NCBI GenBank assembly: GCA_030267565.1
Contig: BRXU01000016.1
Span: 2,126,501-2,190,500, forward strand
Source of the DNA: Pleodorina starrii
Taxonomy: Eukaryota; Chlorophyta; Chlorophyceae; Chlamydomonadales; Volvocaceae
Length of the DNA: 64,000 nt
Direction of reading: 5' to 3'
Below are positions 46,401-58,000 of this stretch, piece by piece. Positions within the stretch are counted from its first letter, which is position 1. The number at the start of each line of letters is the position of its first letter. The notes beneath the pieces are model-generated. The model was given only the letters and a program-made list of their open reading frames with translations, had not been told where the DNA came from and ran no database searches. The translations under genes were made by a program, and so were the position numbers.

Positions 46401-49400
46401 GAGGGAAATGTAAAGATGACACACCGCAGCGGCGATGCGAGGAAAGCGACGCGGAGGAAAGGGTCATTGGCTGACACCCAATGCGCGGGCTGGCCACTGC
46501 AGCAGCAGCGGGCAGGGTGGGAGCTGGGAGGAGGGAGGAGGTTCCATCCAACGCGACCCGCCGGAAGGGCACACAGCGTTCGGACCGACTGTCACACACA
46601 CATACCAGCATGCGTGCGAGCAGTGTTGGGTGTGAGCAAACGCCGTGATCGACCGGGAACCAGCACCAAAAGCACCAGACAAAGACGCTGCCGCAAACGC
46701 ACCGCTGCCGCGGCCGTGCAGCTGCACGTACCTGTTCCTGCTCTGACTTGACCTCCCGCTGCCGCTGCTCGTCCTGCTGCGTCTGCGGTTGTTGCTGCGA
46801 TTGCTGCTGCTGCAATTGCTGCTGCTGCAATTGCTGCTGCTGTGATTGCTGCTGCTGCGATTGCTGCTGCTGTGTCTGTGTGAAGTCCATTCGCGGGTCA
46901 TCGGGCGACAGGTCGCGCACATCGATCGGCGGCGCGCGCGGCCGACCGCGCTTGCGGCGAACCTGATTTGGGTCGGGGCCGGCGGGGGTCCGCGCCTTGG
47001 CCTTGAGCTTGGCGTCCTGCGGCATCCCCGGTGCCCCGCCCCGCCCCGCCAGAAAGGGCGCCCGGACAGAGCATATGCAACACAGCACAGCACAGGTGCA
47101 CAGCACAGCACAGCGGCGCACGTTACAGCGCACAACCGCGTGGAGTCAACTTGCGTGCGTTGATCCATTTCGTGAGCACGCAATCGCGCTCCGGTGTGCC
47201 CGGGGCCGTGCCCAGAGTCGGGGAGGATTTCGGAGCTAAGGCCTCTGCTGTAGCGTTGTTGAAGGGCTGTTTTAGGGTTTTCAGGGCCTTGAAGAAGCGC
47301 AATGCTCCCTCCCCGCCTCCTTCCCGCCTCCGCCCCCGCCGCCTCTCCACAGCCCGGACCCGCCCACCGACCTCCTCCTACCGACCCACGGCCACCCACC
47401 CACCCACCCACCCACCAGATCTTTGGCGCCCTGTCGGGGCCCGCTGTCACTGCACGAGAGCAACACCAAACCCAAATACACCACCAACAGGAGGGCAAGG
47501 GCGAAGCCGGCAGGCCGTAAGACGGCGAAAGCAGGTCAGGTCGAGGGCGGGGGCCAAACGGCAACGGGGCCAGAAGGCAGCAGGCAGCGGATGCCGGTTC
47601 ACGCGGCGCGGGACCGTGGATAGACACGGCCTTCAAGGGGCCTTCAAAGGGCAAAACGAAACGAAGGGACCCCTTGAGAAACACAGCGTGGGCCCCCCAC
47701 CCCGACCCGGATCACCACCCCATCCCCCCCGCCTCACGCTGCGGTCGGCAACGCGTCCAGCGGCACAGGCATGTTGCGCCGCTTGTAGAACCGGGTCAGC
47801 AGCGCCCGCTTGCAGCTCCTGCGGGCGCCGGCGTCGTCGTAGTCCAGCAGCCACCAGGGGGAGGAAATAAGGAAGACGCCGCAGCGGAGGGACGGAGACG
47901 GCGTTAACGAGCGGACCCAGAATCCAGGCTGGAAACGGAGGCGGGAGAGGCGGCGCGGCACAGGCGCCGGGCGGGCGGCCAGGCGCCCCTTCGCGAGGGC
48001 GAGGGCATTGCTGTGCCTGGCGCAGCGGAAATAATACGTGCTACACTCCCTCCCCCAAAACGCACACCTACATACATACACAACACACACAGGTGTGCCA
48101 AAGGCGCGCCCGCATGTGTGCGGCCTCGACGCATGCATGCTCGCGCGTTGCACGCCCCCACGCGCCGCTCCCACCTCTTGTTGCCCTCAAACTCCTCCAA
48201 GCCGTGGAAGCGGCCGCACTGCAGCGGCAGAGGTAGCGGCAGCAGCGGTAGCAGGCGGGTCAGCGGGGCGGGGGGCAGCGGCATCCCGGGTGGGGTGAGG
48301 TGCGGCGCGGCAGCGGCAGCGGGGCAGGGGACGCGCATAGGTTGAGGCGGCCGGCGGGGAGGGTTTATCCACGTATAGGCCGGAGCCCGTAAACGGTATC
48401 AAACCGGCGGGGAGGGGGGTTATCCACGGGGAGGGGGGGGGCCGGTTGGGCCGGAGCGGGGCGAGGCGGTTACGCGACCATGGCGAGGACGCAAAGGGGG
48501 GACGGGGCGTGTCGGGGCGTGATCGCGTGACGGGCACATCCCCCCTTTGCCAATCACAACCCGCCAAGCATTTTAACCCAGGGTTAGCGCTCCAACTGCA
48601 TCGCCCGCCCATTTCCCCGGCACGGTTCCCATTTTCGTCCCCCGGTCACGCCGGCCGGTGCCCCAGCCTGGTCGGTGCGTTGCCCGGCGGGGGTCTCCTT
48701 CCCCCATCCATCCACCCATCCATCCACCCATCCATCCATCCAAGCGCTCCCCACCTGCTGGCAGAAGCGCGAGGGCTTGCCCTCGATGCAGAGCGACAGC
48801 GTCTTCAGGTGACGCTCACAGATGCGGAAGCGGCGGTAGTAGGCCTTGCTGCCGGTCAGATCCAATGCGCAGTCCTTGACCTGGCGGGCAGGGCAGGCAG
48901 GGAGGAAGGCACACATGAGGAGCAGCAGCAGGGGCAGGAGGAGGAGGAGCAGCAGGAGCAGCAGCAGGAGCAGAAGCCAACGCAGCAGCAGGAGCAGGAG
49001 CAAACGCCGCCGCAGCAGCAGGGGCAGGAACAGAAAAGGCGGTTGCGCGGGAAGGGGGGGGGGGTGGCGGCCGGGCCAGGAGGGAGTCCATCGGGGGCAG
49101 TGGGCGTGACGGGGGCGCAGGGCAAAGGCGGCGAAGGCTGGGTCGCCAAGCCCGGGAGGGGTGAGCTCCGTTAGCTGCCATCACACGTAACAGAGTGTTA
49201 CCGGGATGGATGGACAGCTTGCACGTTTTTTGTTTGTTTCGGCGCCAAGGAACGATGGCACAGATAGGTTGGGGGGGAGGCGGGTCAGACGGCGCGGGGC
49301 GCGCGCGTCCTCCTGTGGCGCCGGCGCCGCGCTGAGGCAGGGCGGGGCAGGGGAGGCGGAGCCTTAGGTCGCCGCAGTCGCGGCTGCTGCTGCGCGCTAA

Positions 49401-50167
49401 CACACCCCCTTTGATTATTTCAGGGGTTCACGTGCGCCCCGCTCTTCTTCATCCCACTCGCCGAGCTGCCAAGCCTCCGTTTCCCCGCTTGCGAGCCCCA
49501 AAAATGCCTTGCACCGAGGGCGCAGCGCGCCCAAGGCTGCAGGCGTTGCAGCGCCGAAACCGCATCACGGTCGTATGCGGATGCCCGCTGCTCCTGGTAC
49601 GGGATCAGCGTCGGACGGGCCACACACGCTGCCGCACATGGGGGCGGGGCGGGGCAGAGTGCACCCCGGGTCGACAGCGCAGCATGTTGAGATGCCCAAC
49701 GGGCCCGGGGGCTTGGGCCATGCAAGTACGTCCGAGGGCGAGATAATTCACCGACACGGGATCAAATGCCACGGGGCCCCCAGCCATGCTGGTGCCCTGG
49801 TCCGAGTGCGATGGCCAGCCCGGTCGCCCGTGTCTGGACGTACCATGCACGTCTCGCGCGGTGCGGCTTGCGGATCGCCGGCTTGGGTATCACCCTCCAT
49901 GGGCTCGCTGAAATCCTCTTCCTGGCGCGCATCCTCAGTTTGTCCAGCGTCCAAGGCCGTGCCCGCGCCTGTGCGAGAGCCGCATCACAGTCCCCGCAGG
50001 CCGTAGTCTATTCGATGCGCTGCCAACGAACTCCTCGATTCGTTCTATGCGCAGAGACTCTTACCTAAGCGCAGAGCCACCAGGCGCCGGCTGTCCCAGA
50101 CGTAGTCTTCTGCTCGCCAGTCACTTGGCGCCGCGCGGACATCCTCATCTCTTGATGGGCCATCCAT
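34440..50167 (-). CDS. Giant SBP-box transcription factor with ankyrin repeats (CRR1/SPL1-like)
   Basis: Minus-strand exons: 50065-50167, 49844-49968, 48755-48880, 48175-48218, 47738-47818, 47416-47443 (candidate), 46732-47016, 45311-46243, 43414-44734, 42992-43146, 40991-41200, 40458-40650, 38553-40098, 37963-38177, 36501-37701, 35790-36166 and 34440-35365. An N-terminal motif reads [20 protein letters not shown]. The SBP zinc domain follows: [32 protein letters not shown] and [14 protein letters not shown], giving two zinc sites and a nuclear signal. Then come an AT-hook (RRKRGRPR), long Gln runs and LDLNLNLN, an EAR-like repression motif. Next are [11 protein letters not shown] and [31 protein letters not shown] and the ankyrin part ([24 protein letters not shown]). 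The C terminus is hydrophobic and Cys-rich. Such proteins bind GTAC cores; the Chlamydomonas relative CRR1 controls copper and hypoxia responses. Phases close from the AT-hook exon on. The exon with the first zinc Cys is unresolved. At more than 2,600 residues it is about twice CRR1. Confidence 0.93.
35504..35550. repeat. (GTTCCC)n microsatellite
   Basis: About eight copies of a hexamer lie in the last intron of the SBP gene, followed by short CCCAG repeats. Confidence 0.95.
37732..37773 (+). repeat. Dispersed hairpin-like element, copy B (full length)
   Basis: The copy runs from GTTATCCACGTATAGG through GGAGCCCGTGAACGG to TAACGTAAC. GTTA at one end and TAAC at the other are inverted, and GGC-CGGA-GCC in the middle can form a small stem. 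It lies in an SBP gene intron, about 30 bases upstream of the acceptor for the exon that starts at 37701. Confidence 0.85.
38309..38335 (+). repeat. Dispersed hairpin-like element, copy C (5' part)
   Basis: GTTATCCACGTATAGG to GGAGCCCGG. The copy stops before GTGAACGG and enters a C-rich tract. It is 44 bases upstream of copy D in the same SBP intron. Confidence 0.85.
38353..38395 (+). repeat. Dispersed hairpin-like element, copy D (full length)
   Basis: A full copy ending GTGAACGGTAAAAGTAAC. It lies in the same SBP intron and orientation as copy C. Confidence 0.85.
41263..41288 (+). repeat. Dispersed hairpin-like element, copy E (partial)
   Basis: GTGTATCCACGTATAGG to GGAGCCCGG, in the intron after the exon ending at 41200. 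A 19-base sequence shared with another intron (GGTGAAGAGTGAATTTGCA) lies about 25 bases before it. Confidence 0.8.
41674..41754. repeat. Degenerate telomere-like CCCTAAA repeats
   Basis: Several CCCTAAA or CCCTAAAA units, some separated by CCGCAACGCAAA, end in two perfect units (CCCTAAAACCCTAAC). Plant and many algal telomeres use TTTAGGG, so this resembles an interstitial telomere-like tract. It lies in an SBP gene intron. Confidence 0.7.
41841..42096 (+). repeat. Direct repeat of about 75 bp with 182-bp period
   Basis: Copy 1 is 41841-41914 and copy 2 is 42022-42096. Both contain GAGAGTGTCGACATTCC and CAGCCAGAGCT, with scattered differences. They lie inside a roughly 1.2-kb AT-richer block of the SBP gene intron between telomere-like tracts. 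Confidence 0.85.
42920..42960. repeat. GC-rich inverted repeat (hairpin)
   Basis: GGGCGGGGCCCC at 42920-42931 pairs with GGGGCCCCGCCC at 42949-42960 around a 17-base loop. It lies next to CCCTAAA-like units just upstream on the + strand of the SBP exon at 42992-43146. A related GGGCGGGGCCCC half site occurs at about 41794-41805. Confidence 0.85.
48363..48400 (+). repeat. Dispersed hairpin-like element, copy F
   Basis: GTTTATCCACGTATAGG to CCCGTAAACGGTATC. It lies in the intron between the two exons that split the SBP domain. Confidence 0.85.
48419..48429 (+). repeat. Dispersed hairpin-like element, copy G (11-bp end only)
   Basis: GTTATCCACGG only, 19 bases after copy F. It is too short to be sure, but the position beside a full copy and the exact 5' end favour a relic. 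Confidence 0.5.
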
Positions 50168-53009
50168 GACAAATTGTCCACGAGGGCTTTGATAAAAGAC
50201 ACAACGTTGCGGGCTAAGCTACCGTGTTGTTGCCTGCTAGGTACACTCTATAAGGTGGAACCGCTCGAGCCCATCGTCCAAAGTCTAACAGAAACATTCC
50301 CACGAGCGTGAGTACTAACGAAGTTGATGGGAAACTGCATGCAATATACCGCACGAGATTAGTCGCCCGAAAAGACGACAAAAATGCGGAAACCAAAGTG
50401 CAGGCTATGTACCAGAAATATCATGATTTTGCACGTTACTCGGTTCTAGGATGTGTAGCTGATGTTACTGTACACGCTCCAGCATCCTTGCGGAGACCTC
50501 TCGTACGCACCACCGATACCCTACAACGTACAACCTATCGCCCGGGGCACCAGTCCACAATCAGATGCCGTTTTAGAATGTATATGGCGCTTCCAGTTAT
50601 AACTGCGGCCTCGACTCAGCTCAATCCAACGGGAGGGAAAGTGCTGCTGTACCGTACAGGACTGGTTTGCAGGCGCATCTTTAGTGCGAGAACTACGCCT
50701 GCACGCGTTTGATAGCCTATTTTTTAGATAGGGACTTTCTGGGAATATATTTGCCGTTGTTGATCGGCGTCTCTGAAGCGCTTATCTCGTAGAGCTTTAT
50801 AGATAGAACTTTGCTGGTCTAGCCCGCGTGCGCCCGGGCCCTGCCAAACAATCTCAGCCCTCGAATGCTTGACCTTGTTGTCTGCAAACCACTCCTAGTT
50901 ATATGAAGGATATGGGACAGCCATATTAACCGCTCTCGTTGCCCGTGTCCAGCCGCCAGCGTCTTGTGCTGCTAGTGATACATACGGTGTATCAGTGAGC
51001 AGCACTACGCCCTTGTGCAGCCAACAGCAGATAACCCAATTTCAGCCAGGGGGTATTGAGAACTTCCGGCGCTCGTAGCGGCAGCCGCGACGGCGACCCC
51101 CTCCCACCCCTGCGACCTCGCGCGTCCAAACCTGACCAATCCACCTGATCCTGGAACCGCAAATCCCCTTTGCACAACCGCGACGCGGCTCCATCCTCCT
51201 CACCTCCTTCCCTGCACGACTACAATGAAACCTTACTAAAATGTATCGAGGTAGCGGGGCTCCGGCCGCCTCTAGTGCACACGCCTCTATCGCCCGCAAT
51301 CACGCAACTGCATCGGCATGGAACCCCTCAACAGCGCTCGGATCAAGAGGGTTGCCAGGCCGGAAGCAACCCTCTCCAGCCGCCGCGGGCGCTGCTGGGC
51401 GCGCGAAGGGGCAGCGCGCCGGTGGCCGTGCGACCGGCCCCAAAGTTCTCGCCTGGTTGCCATACGTCCTGGCCCCAAGCGCGTCAGGTGGCGCAAAGCT
51501 CTCTGCGCAAAACTCCCGGCGCACGTTGTCTTCACCGTCCCCCTTACCTCTACTCTTGCACGTTCCGCCGGCTGTCCAGCACTCCCGCAGTTGTGCCCTG
51601 TACTGCAGCAGTTGTGCCCTTGGGTGGCAACGTGGGGCGGGCACCGCGGCACCTGTGCTGCGCTGCTGCTGCTGGGGTGGGTGGCTGGAAAGCATGCGGG
51701 CTGCAGCAGGTTGCAGGCCCAGTTTTGCTGCACACCGCTCACAAAACATCATTCCGGGGCGGTCCCCAGGGTCCACCGTAACTCGATTCATTCCATCCGG
51801 GGGATACCCGCTGGGTCCGGCGTCACGCTGTCGTGCCAGCCGCGGGTTCGCTACGGCAGCGGTCCTGAGCCTGTGGCCCTGTGCGGACATGACGTCGTTT
51901 GGAGGACAGCGCGACAGGGTCAGCGGAAATGAAAACATCGACGCGAGAAAGCCGTGAGAAGAGAATCAACATGTAACTGAACCCCATGCACCTGAAACGG
52001 ATCGTAAAGAGCGCCTTGGGTCCGTTGAGTGTCCCTGGTAACGTACCGTTTGGCATACGGGTAGGTGCGCCCAATATGATACACCCCGTATTATGATACA
52101 AGAATTTATTTTGTCGTGATGCTGCATTCACAAATCTCCAAATAATTATACAAGTAAGGGCCTCCGGCAGTCCCGCTTTTGGTGTAAGCAGGCCGTGTGT
52201 AGCGGACCAGCGTAACCAACGCACTAGCTAGCCGAGGCATCGGGAATAGGGAGAAGTAGGTAGTCATATCAGTTGCCCTGTATTCAGGAGGTTCATGTGC
52301 GCGCGGTCAGGGTATGGCTCCAAAAACACGTCTTAAACACGGATGCAAGCTTGCAAGGCCCAACACATCCGCCACGTCTGCACGACAACGCACGGCTAAG
52401 AAGGTAAGAACTCCATCAGGGTTGGCAGGGGTGGGCGAGCGGCACTCGGAAGTAGGATGCGATAGTTACAATGAGGGACCACTAGGGTCCTGCGCTGGCG
52501 CATTCTGAGTCAGCTCAGAACCTCACGGGCCTGCCGACTGCAGACCAGCACCCTCCCTCGTGTCCGCTCATCATTGAGGGAGGGTTGGTCCCATGGGACC
52601 CACCGGCGGTTAATGCTAGGGCACTGCCTAATGTGGCAGCCTGGCACGGATATGGCCGTTCGCGTCCGTGTGGAGGAAAGGGTGGGTGCTTGCTTGGGAC
52701 GTCATCCCAGTTCGCGCGGGCGTCTCTAACGAGCGCAAAACAGCGTAGGCGCTCCCAAAAAGCTGCTTCGATACTAACCCCTACTCGATCGCAAAAACCT
52801 TGATCGGGCGCGGCTGCCCGGGACTTGTAAAGCAACTGCCGCCCTCGTTCCAGCGCTACAATTGCCGCCAGCACAACAATATTCCAAACCTTGCCTGAGA
52901 TGCCTACCGGTGGCTCAGCTAGCCATAGTTCACAACGGGAGATGTGACCGCCGGTCGCACCCTCGCCAATACGGTTCTTTGTTCTCGTTCTCCCACTCCC
53001 ACTTCACGG

Positions 53010-53400
53010 GGTGCCCAGGGGGGCTTGGGGGGGCCCCGGGGGCCGGGGGGGGGGGCCTCGGGGGGGCTTGGGGGGGCTTAGGGGGGCGGGGGGGGCCCCG
53101 GGGGGGCTTGGGGTGCCCAGGGGGGCTTAGGGGGGCTTGGGGGGCCCCGGGGGGGCTTGGGGTGCCCAGGGGGCCTTGGGGGGCCCCCGGGGGGGCTTGG
53201 GGGGTTCACGGGGGGCTTACATGGGGCCCCGGGGGGGCTTGTGGGGGCCCCGGGGGGGCTTGTGGGGGCCCCGGGGGCCTTGGGGGGGCCTCGGGGGGGC
53301 TTGGGGGGGCTTGGGGGGGCTTGGGGGGCACCGGGGGGGCTTGGGGGGGCCCCGGGGGGCTTGGGGGGCCCCGGAGGGTTTTGGGGGGCCCCGGGGGGGC
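53010..53400 (+). repeat. G-rich minisatellite
   Basis: About 390 bp are built from variants of GGGGGGCTTGG and GGGGGCCCCGGG, with runs of 4-9 G throughout on the + strand. It stays open in all three + frames as Gly-rich sequence, which reflects composition rather than a gene. Many G-quadruplexes could form on this strand. Confidence 0.93.
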
Positions 53401-54692
53401 TGATTACTGCACGCCGGCCGACCACCACAAGAGGTGCTACAGCCTCTTCCGCTCCGTCTTCACGACCTACACCGTCGAGGACGGTACATCACCAGCCGTG
53501 CACCCAGCCCGCTAAATGCCTAATCTGAGTTCGGTCATCGCCATGGCCCCCAACGATGTGGCACATTTCGTGCTGACACAGGGCCATGGCTTGTGGAGCT
53601 GGTGCTTTATCTACTGATGGAGCTGGGACTCGACTGTTATTTTGTGTGTGTTTGTTACATGGTTGGGGGTGCGTGTTCCTCTCATGAACAAACAGCCCAA
53701 ACGAGCCGAGGGCCCAAAGGAACACTAGCGGCCCGAGGGGACAATTGAGTTGCGGTGGACTCAGATGCGCCCAAGCATCTTCGCCAAACGAGGGGGATCC
53801 TATTACATCGCTTCCTCCATACACTCAAATTGGGGGAACCCTTCATCCGCGAAAATTGCTACTACTATAAGCAGGGACTGTTATGAATCTGGCATCCGGG
53901 CGGCACAGGCCCGTGTACGGGACTCTCATACCGCCCAGCATGCTTGGGCAATAATCACCTAGCTGGTGGGGCTTTTCGTCAGCTGTACTCAGTTGTGCGT
54001 GCGAAGGCTGCACTTCCGGGTTTGTTGAGGTTGGGGTGGAGGGTTGGGGGAGGGGTAAGGACGGCTGTGCTCGCGGACCAGGGTCAGCCGTCCGCACACG
54101 GGGCCGTTATAGGGGGCAAAGGGCCATGCATGCCGCGGCCGGGTGAGGATGCGCCACATGGCCCGTGCCCCTTTAGATGGGAGCTTTGAAATACCTCATC
54201 CCCTCAGGGCCTGTTGGCTTGCTAGGAGGACCTGCGCGCGTTGTCGCGCTTGTTGTAGGATGTTGTCCAACAACGCATCCTCACGTCCGCGGCCTTCCGG
54301 CAATCGTGCGAAGAGCGTGCTCGCACGTTCTGAACTGCAACCCGCAGCAGGTCTTCGTCACTTGGTCTTCGTCACTTCGTCACCTGGCGCTGCCAGGCTT
54401 GCTGCGGCCAGGCTGTGCGTGAAACTAGCTATGCATCACGCCTTCTTGCAGCGACCGCAGCTAGTTGCCGCCTAGCGCGAGCGCAGCCATGTTCGCTCCA
54501 TCGGAAGCACGGGTGTGTTGCGTGTCCTAACGCTCCTATCCTCCAGGCCGTGCGTCGCTGTGAAGCCGTTACTCTCGCGCAGTCGCGCTGATTTACGGTT
54601 GCCCTCCGTGGTTCCTCATTTATTTATTACTCGTGTTTCGGCGTTGCGATACTGGAACGGGGTGTCTCGCCCTGGCAAGTGCTGTGCTGTTA

Positions 54693-55040
54693 TGATGGTC
54701 GTTGGCGACCGTTGCCGTTTTGGTAGTCACGAGGGCCAAGATGTCGCCCAGCCCTACCCTGCCAGGCCGTTTTTATGCCCTCTGATAACTTTACTGTATG
54801 CATACACGTTACATTAAAGAAATGAACGTTTCGCTGTCCCGCTCGTTCCAACTTTCCTTGCCCTTGCCCATTGTCTGCTCTAGTCGACATGTCTACGCAT
54901 GGCAACGTGTCCACTACTTCTGTGTGATCTTTTCTGAGACGGGTTCGCGTTCTGGTGGTCGTTAGTGGACGTTTCATTTCTGGCCGTCACGCGGGCGATT
55001 ATGGCGCCCAGCCCGGCCCGAGCCGGCCTTCTTTGTGCCT
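54693..55040 (+). repeat. Diverged direct repeat, two copies about 260 bp apart
   Basis: Segments near 54693-54800 and 54953-55045 share an ordered series of similar words: TGGTCGTT, GTCACG followed by GGGC, and GATxxxGCGCCCAGCCC-like blocks. Identity is patchy, so this is an old duplication or two copies of a decayed element. Confidence 0.5.
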
Positions 55041-58000
55041 TCCATTCCTCGTCCTGTTCCGGCTCCTCATGTACGGTCGGCTCTGTGCAGTGAACACGCC
55101 CGCAGCTTTTTCGCGTTGCGCGTACCTTCCTGGTACTGCTTTTTACCGCTATACGGGTCCCACGTACGGGTCCCACGCCCCCTCCTGGGGACATAAGCCT
55201 CTTTTGGTTCTTAGAACCAAAATCGGTAACAAGACGTACAATTGTACGATTTACATGCAGTAATTTTACATGCGCGGAATTGCCAAGCATGTGCCATCTA
55301 CAGCGGCAGCGTTGTTTTAGCCTTCCACTTGTTGCCACCCAGCCAGCCAGCCACCCACCCACCCAGCCACCCACGCACCCAGCCACCCACCCACCCACCC
55401 ACGCACCCACCCACCCACCCAGGATGCCTATATGATGTTTCTCTGGGTAGGATGCAGGAGGGGGGTGTTCCCGGCAACTGAACCGCCTTTCCGTACGGAG
55501 TTCCTATGCGTGTGTATCACAATAGGGTACCTGTATCACAATAGGGTGCGAGTACCCAACCCCGTTTCCCGTGGGCTAATTCCTGCTAATGTTCAAACTG
55601 TTAGCTGAGATGCGGGCGAGGTACAACTAACACATATGAGGACACCTCTGAATTTTTTCGGCATTTGTCGTGCGCTGTAACATATTGTTATGTCGGTTCA
55701 AAGACTAACTGTATCATAGAGTTATTGGGCGCACCTACCCGTAGGGAGTGGTCAAATGTTATAGCACTGCCGCTGTTGGTATTCAGGAAGATAGAAGGAC
55801 TCGAAATATCTGTTTCTTATATCTAGGAGTTGTGATGTGCAAGCCCGGTAAGACTGTGCCGGGATTATGAAGAGTTCCGTTCGCACCCGCCGCACGGCCC
55901 GGACGTTGACATGTTCGACGACACAAACGTACAATGGTGTCGATTGATAAAATACAAGCTTTCACAGTCGTTCAAATAACCTTGTCTCTTCATGGCAGCT
56001 GATTACGAAGTGATGACATTAGACAAGTAATCGGCAGTTGGTGTAGTACCGGTGCCTCGTAGCGTTTTTCGCACACCCATAAATCTTCCCTGCGCTTCAA
56101 TCGCAACAATTCGTAGTAAATAATTAGATGTCTTGTGCGATGATAGCGTGCGAGGCCAACGTCGTCGTCGAGGGTGGCTAAAGGCTACGTCTAGGAGCTA
56201 GGGTGCCTCAAACGGAGCGCCCAAGGTGTGAGGAACGTGTCACGCAAGGGTCAGCGTAGGCATATATTTCGTCTTTTTCCTTTTCCCTGTGTATTCGACA
56301 GACGGAAACGACGGAGCTGGACATTCACCGTGTGACTCCTGCAAACACTTTCAGCGCACTCCTCATGCGTCACATCTTATTTCGTCTTTTATTCAGGGTG
56401 CGTCTTGAAACGTATGCCCACTGCGCCGGCAATTGTCTGGGCTGGAGTTGGGGCGCTCATCCTATTCAGCTCGGTGACACGCCTGTCCAGGTGGGATTTG
56501 GTCCGCCTGGGTGTCATGAAGGTGAAATTGTGGATACAATCAGGCAAGGTTGGCGACGCCTTCCTAGTTGGTCCCTGCTCCTTGCCCGTTCGTTTCTTGG
56601 GTGATGGGCGTTGACCTGCTTTTTGGATCGTTTTAACAGCCAGAAGTTATCTCCTGTATTTGAATCAGGCAATCCTTAAGAAAATTATCCAGGACTGTGC
56701 TGTGGCAAGCAGCAACGGCCAGGGTGACCACACGCGCTCCCCCTCCCTTGCCTCCTTCCCCCAAAGATGCCTCGCGGGTACTGCCGACGACGCCGGGCCG
56801 CCGGGTTGGTGGCTCCTCCCCCGCCCGTACGGCAAAGAATCTGCCGGGACTGCAAGTGTTGCAAGCGCGAGATGGAAGGACGAGAGGGCGGCAGGGGAGC
56901 ACAAGCGATCTGAGGCGTGTCCGTAAGGTGCCGGAGGGAACAGACTGCGTATAAGGCGGGAGAGACGATAACGCTGGTGGCCTCACCTGGGGGGTTTCAT
57001 TGGCTGAACGCCCGGTCAAGCACCTAGCGACGCACAATCACTGAATCAAGGTTCGTGCGCGAGTACGAAAAGGGCAGGGCTGCAGAAACCTGCTGCGGAA
57101 ACCCCTGGCGTGGGATTTCACCCTGTCGGCGCTTGGGAGGGTTGTGTGTGTGTGTGTTTGGCTTGTGCGGGGGCGTTTGGTGTCATCAGAGCAGCTGAAC
57201 AGCGTAGGCGGACGTTGCATGTGTGCCCTCCAACGCGCATGTGGGTGGGAACAGCCGTGGCTTGATGTCGTCTAGCGCTCCATGTGCACAGGCGAGTCCC
57301 GGCATGGCCCGAATAGCGATCCCAGCCGGGGACGTGTGCCTGGAGGCTCCCCCCAGGTAGCATCCTAAACAGGCAATGGAGAAAATCAAGCGCCGCGCCG
57401 GCGTTTCGTGTCATCACACCATCCGAGTGGTGGGCTTTTCGCACCATTAGTTTTTTCATCATTCTTTGCACGTGCGGATTGCGACCCGTGCTGCGCGGCT
57501 CATAATTTTGTGTGGATGGCGGCTGCGAGCTAGCTCGCAGGCTGTGCTGTACATCTGTACTACATCCCCGCCGCCGCCGCCAATCCGTCTGGCCGGCATT
57601 GGACCACCCTCTGTTTGGCCACGGGCGACTTCTTTGGTTGGAAGAGCGCGATGCGAAATAAAGCAATAGTACGGAACCAAAGTTGGACGTACCTAAAGTC
57701 CTAAAGGCCGTAAGGGCGTCCGCCGGGCCGGTGCCCCGGGTGTGTACCAATGTTGCGAGGTCCGGTGCAGGACGGCAGGTTCGATTGGCAGTGCGTGGGA
57801 CAAAATCCCTTTTGAGTACGTCGTCGTGATTACGAGTCGGCCGTATGTACGGAACGCCGCCGTACATGTGCAGGACGGTGCGACGATTGCCATGCCGCAA
57901 ATCTCATTTGGCCATCGGCGGGTGTTTCGTGTTAATCTTCACTTCACTACATAAAATTTGGGCACTGGATCCGGCGTGCCGCCGTGCCAGGCAGGGCTAT

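Noticed and set aside
52862..53515. 217-codon Gly/Pro-rich open frame on the + strand
   Set aside because: It is produced by the G-rich minisatellite, which is open in several frames; flanking peptides show no domain and no consistent frame.
56405..56614. Third copy of the GVGALILF exon-like segment on the + strand
   Set aside because: Only eight residues match and the flanks do not align with the copies at 17.2 and 19.35 kb, so it is most likely chance.
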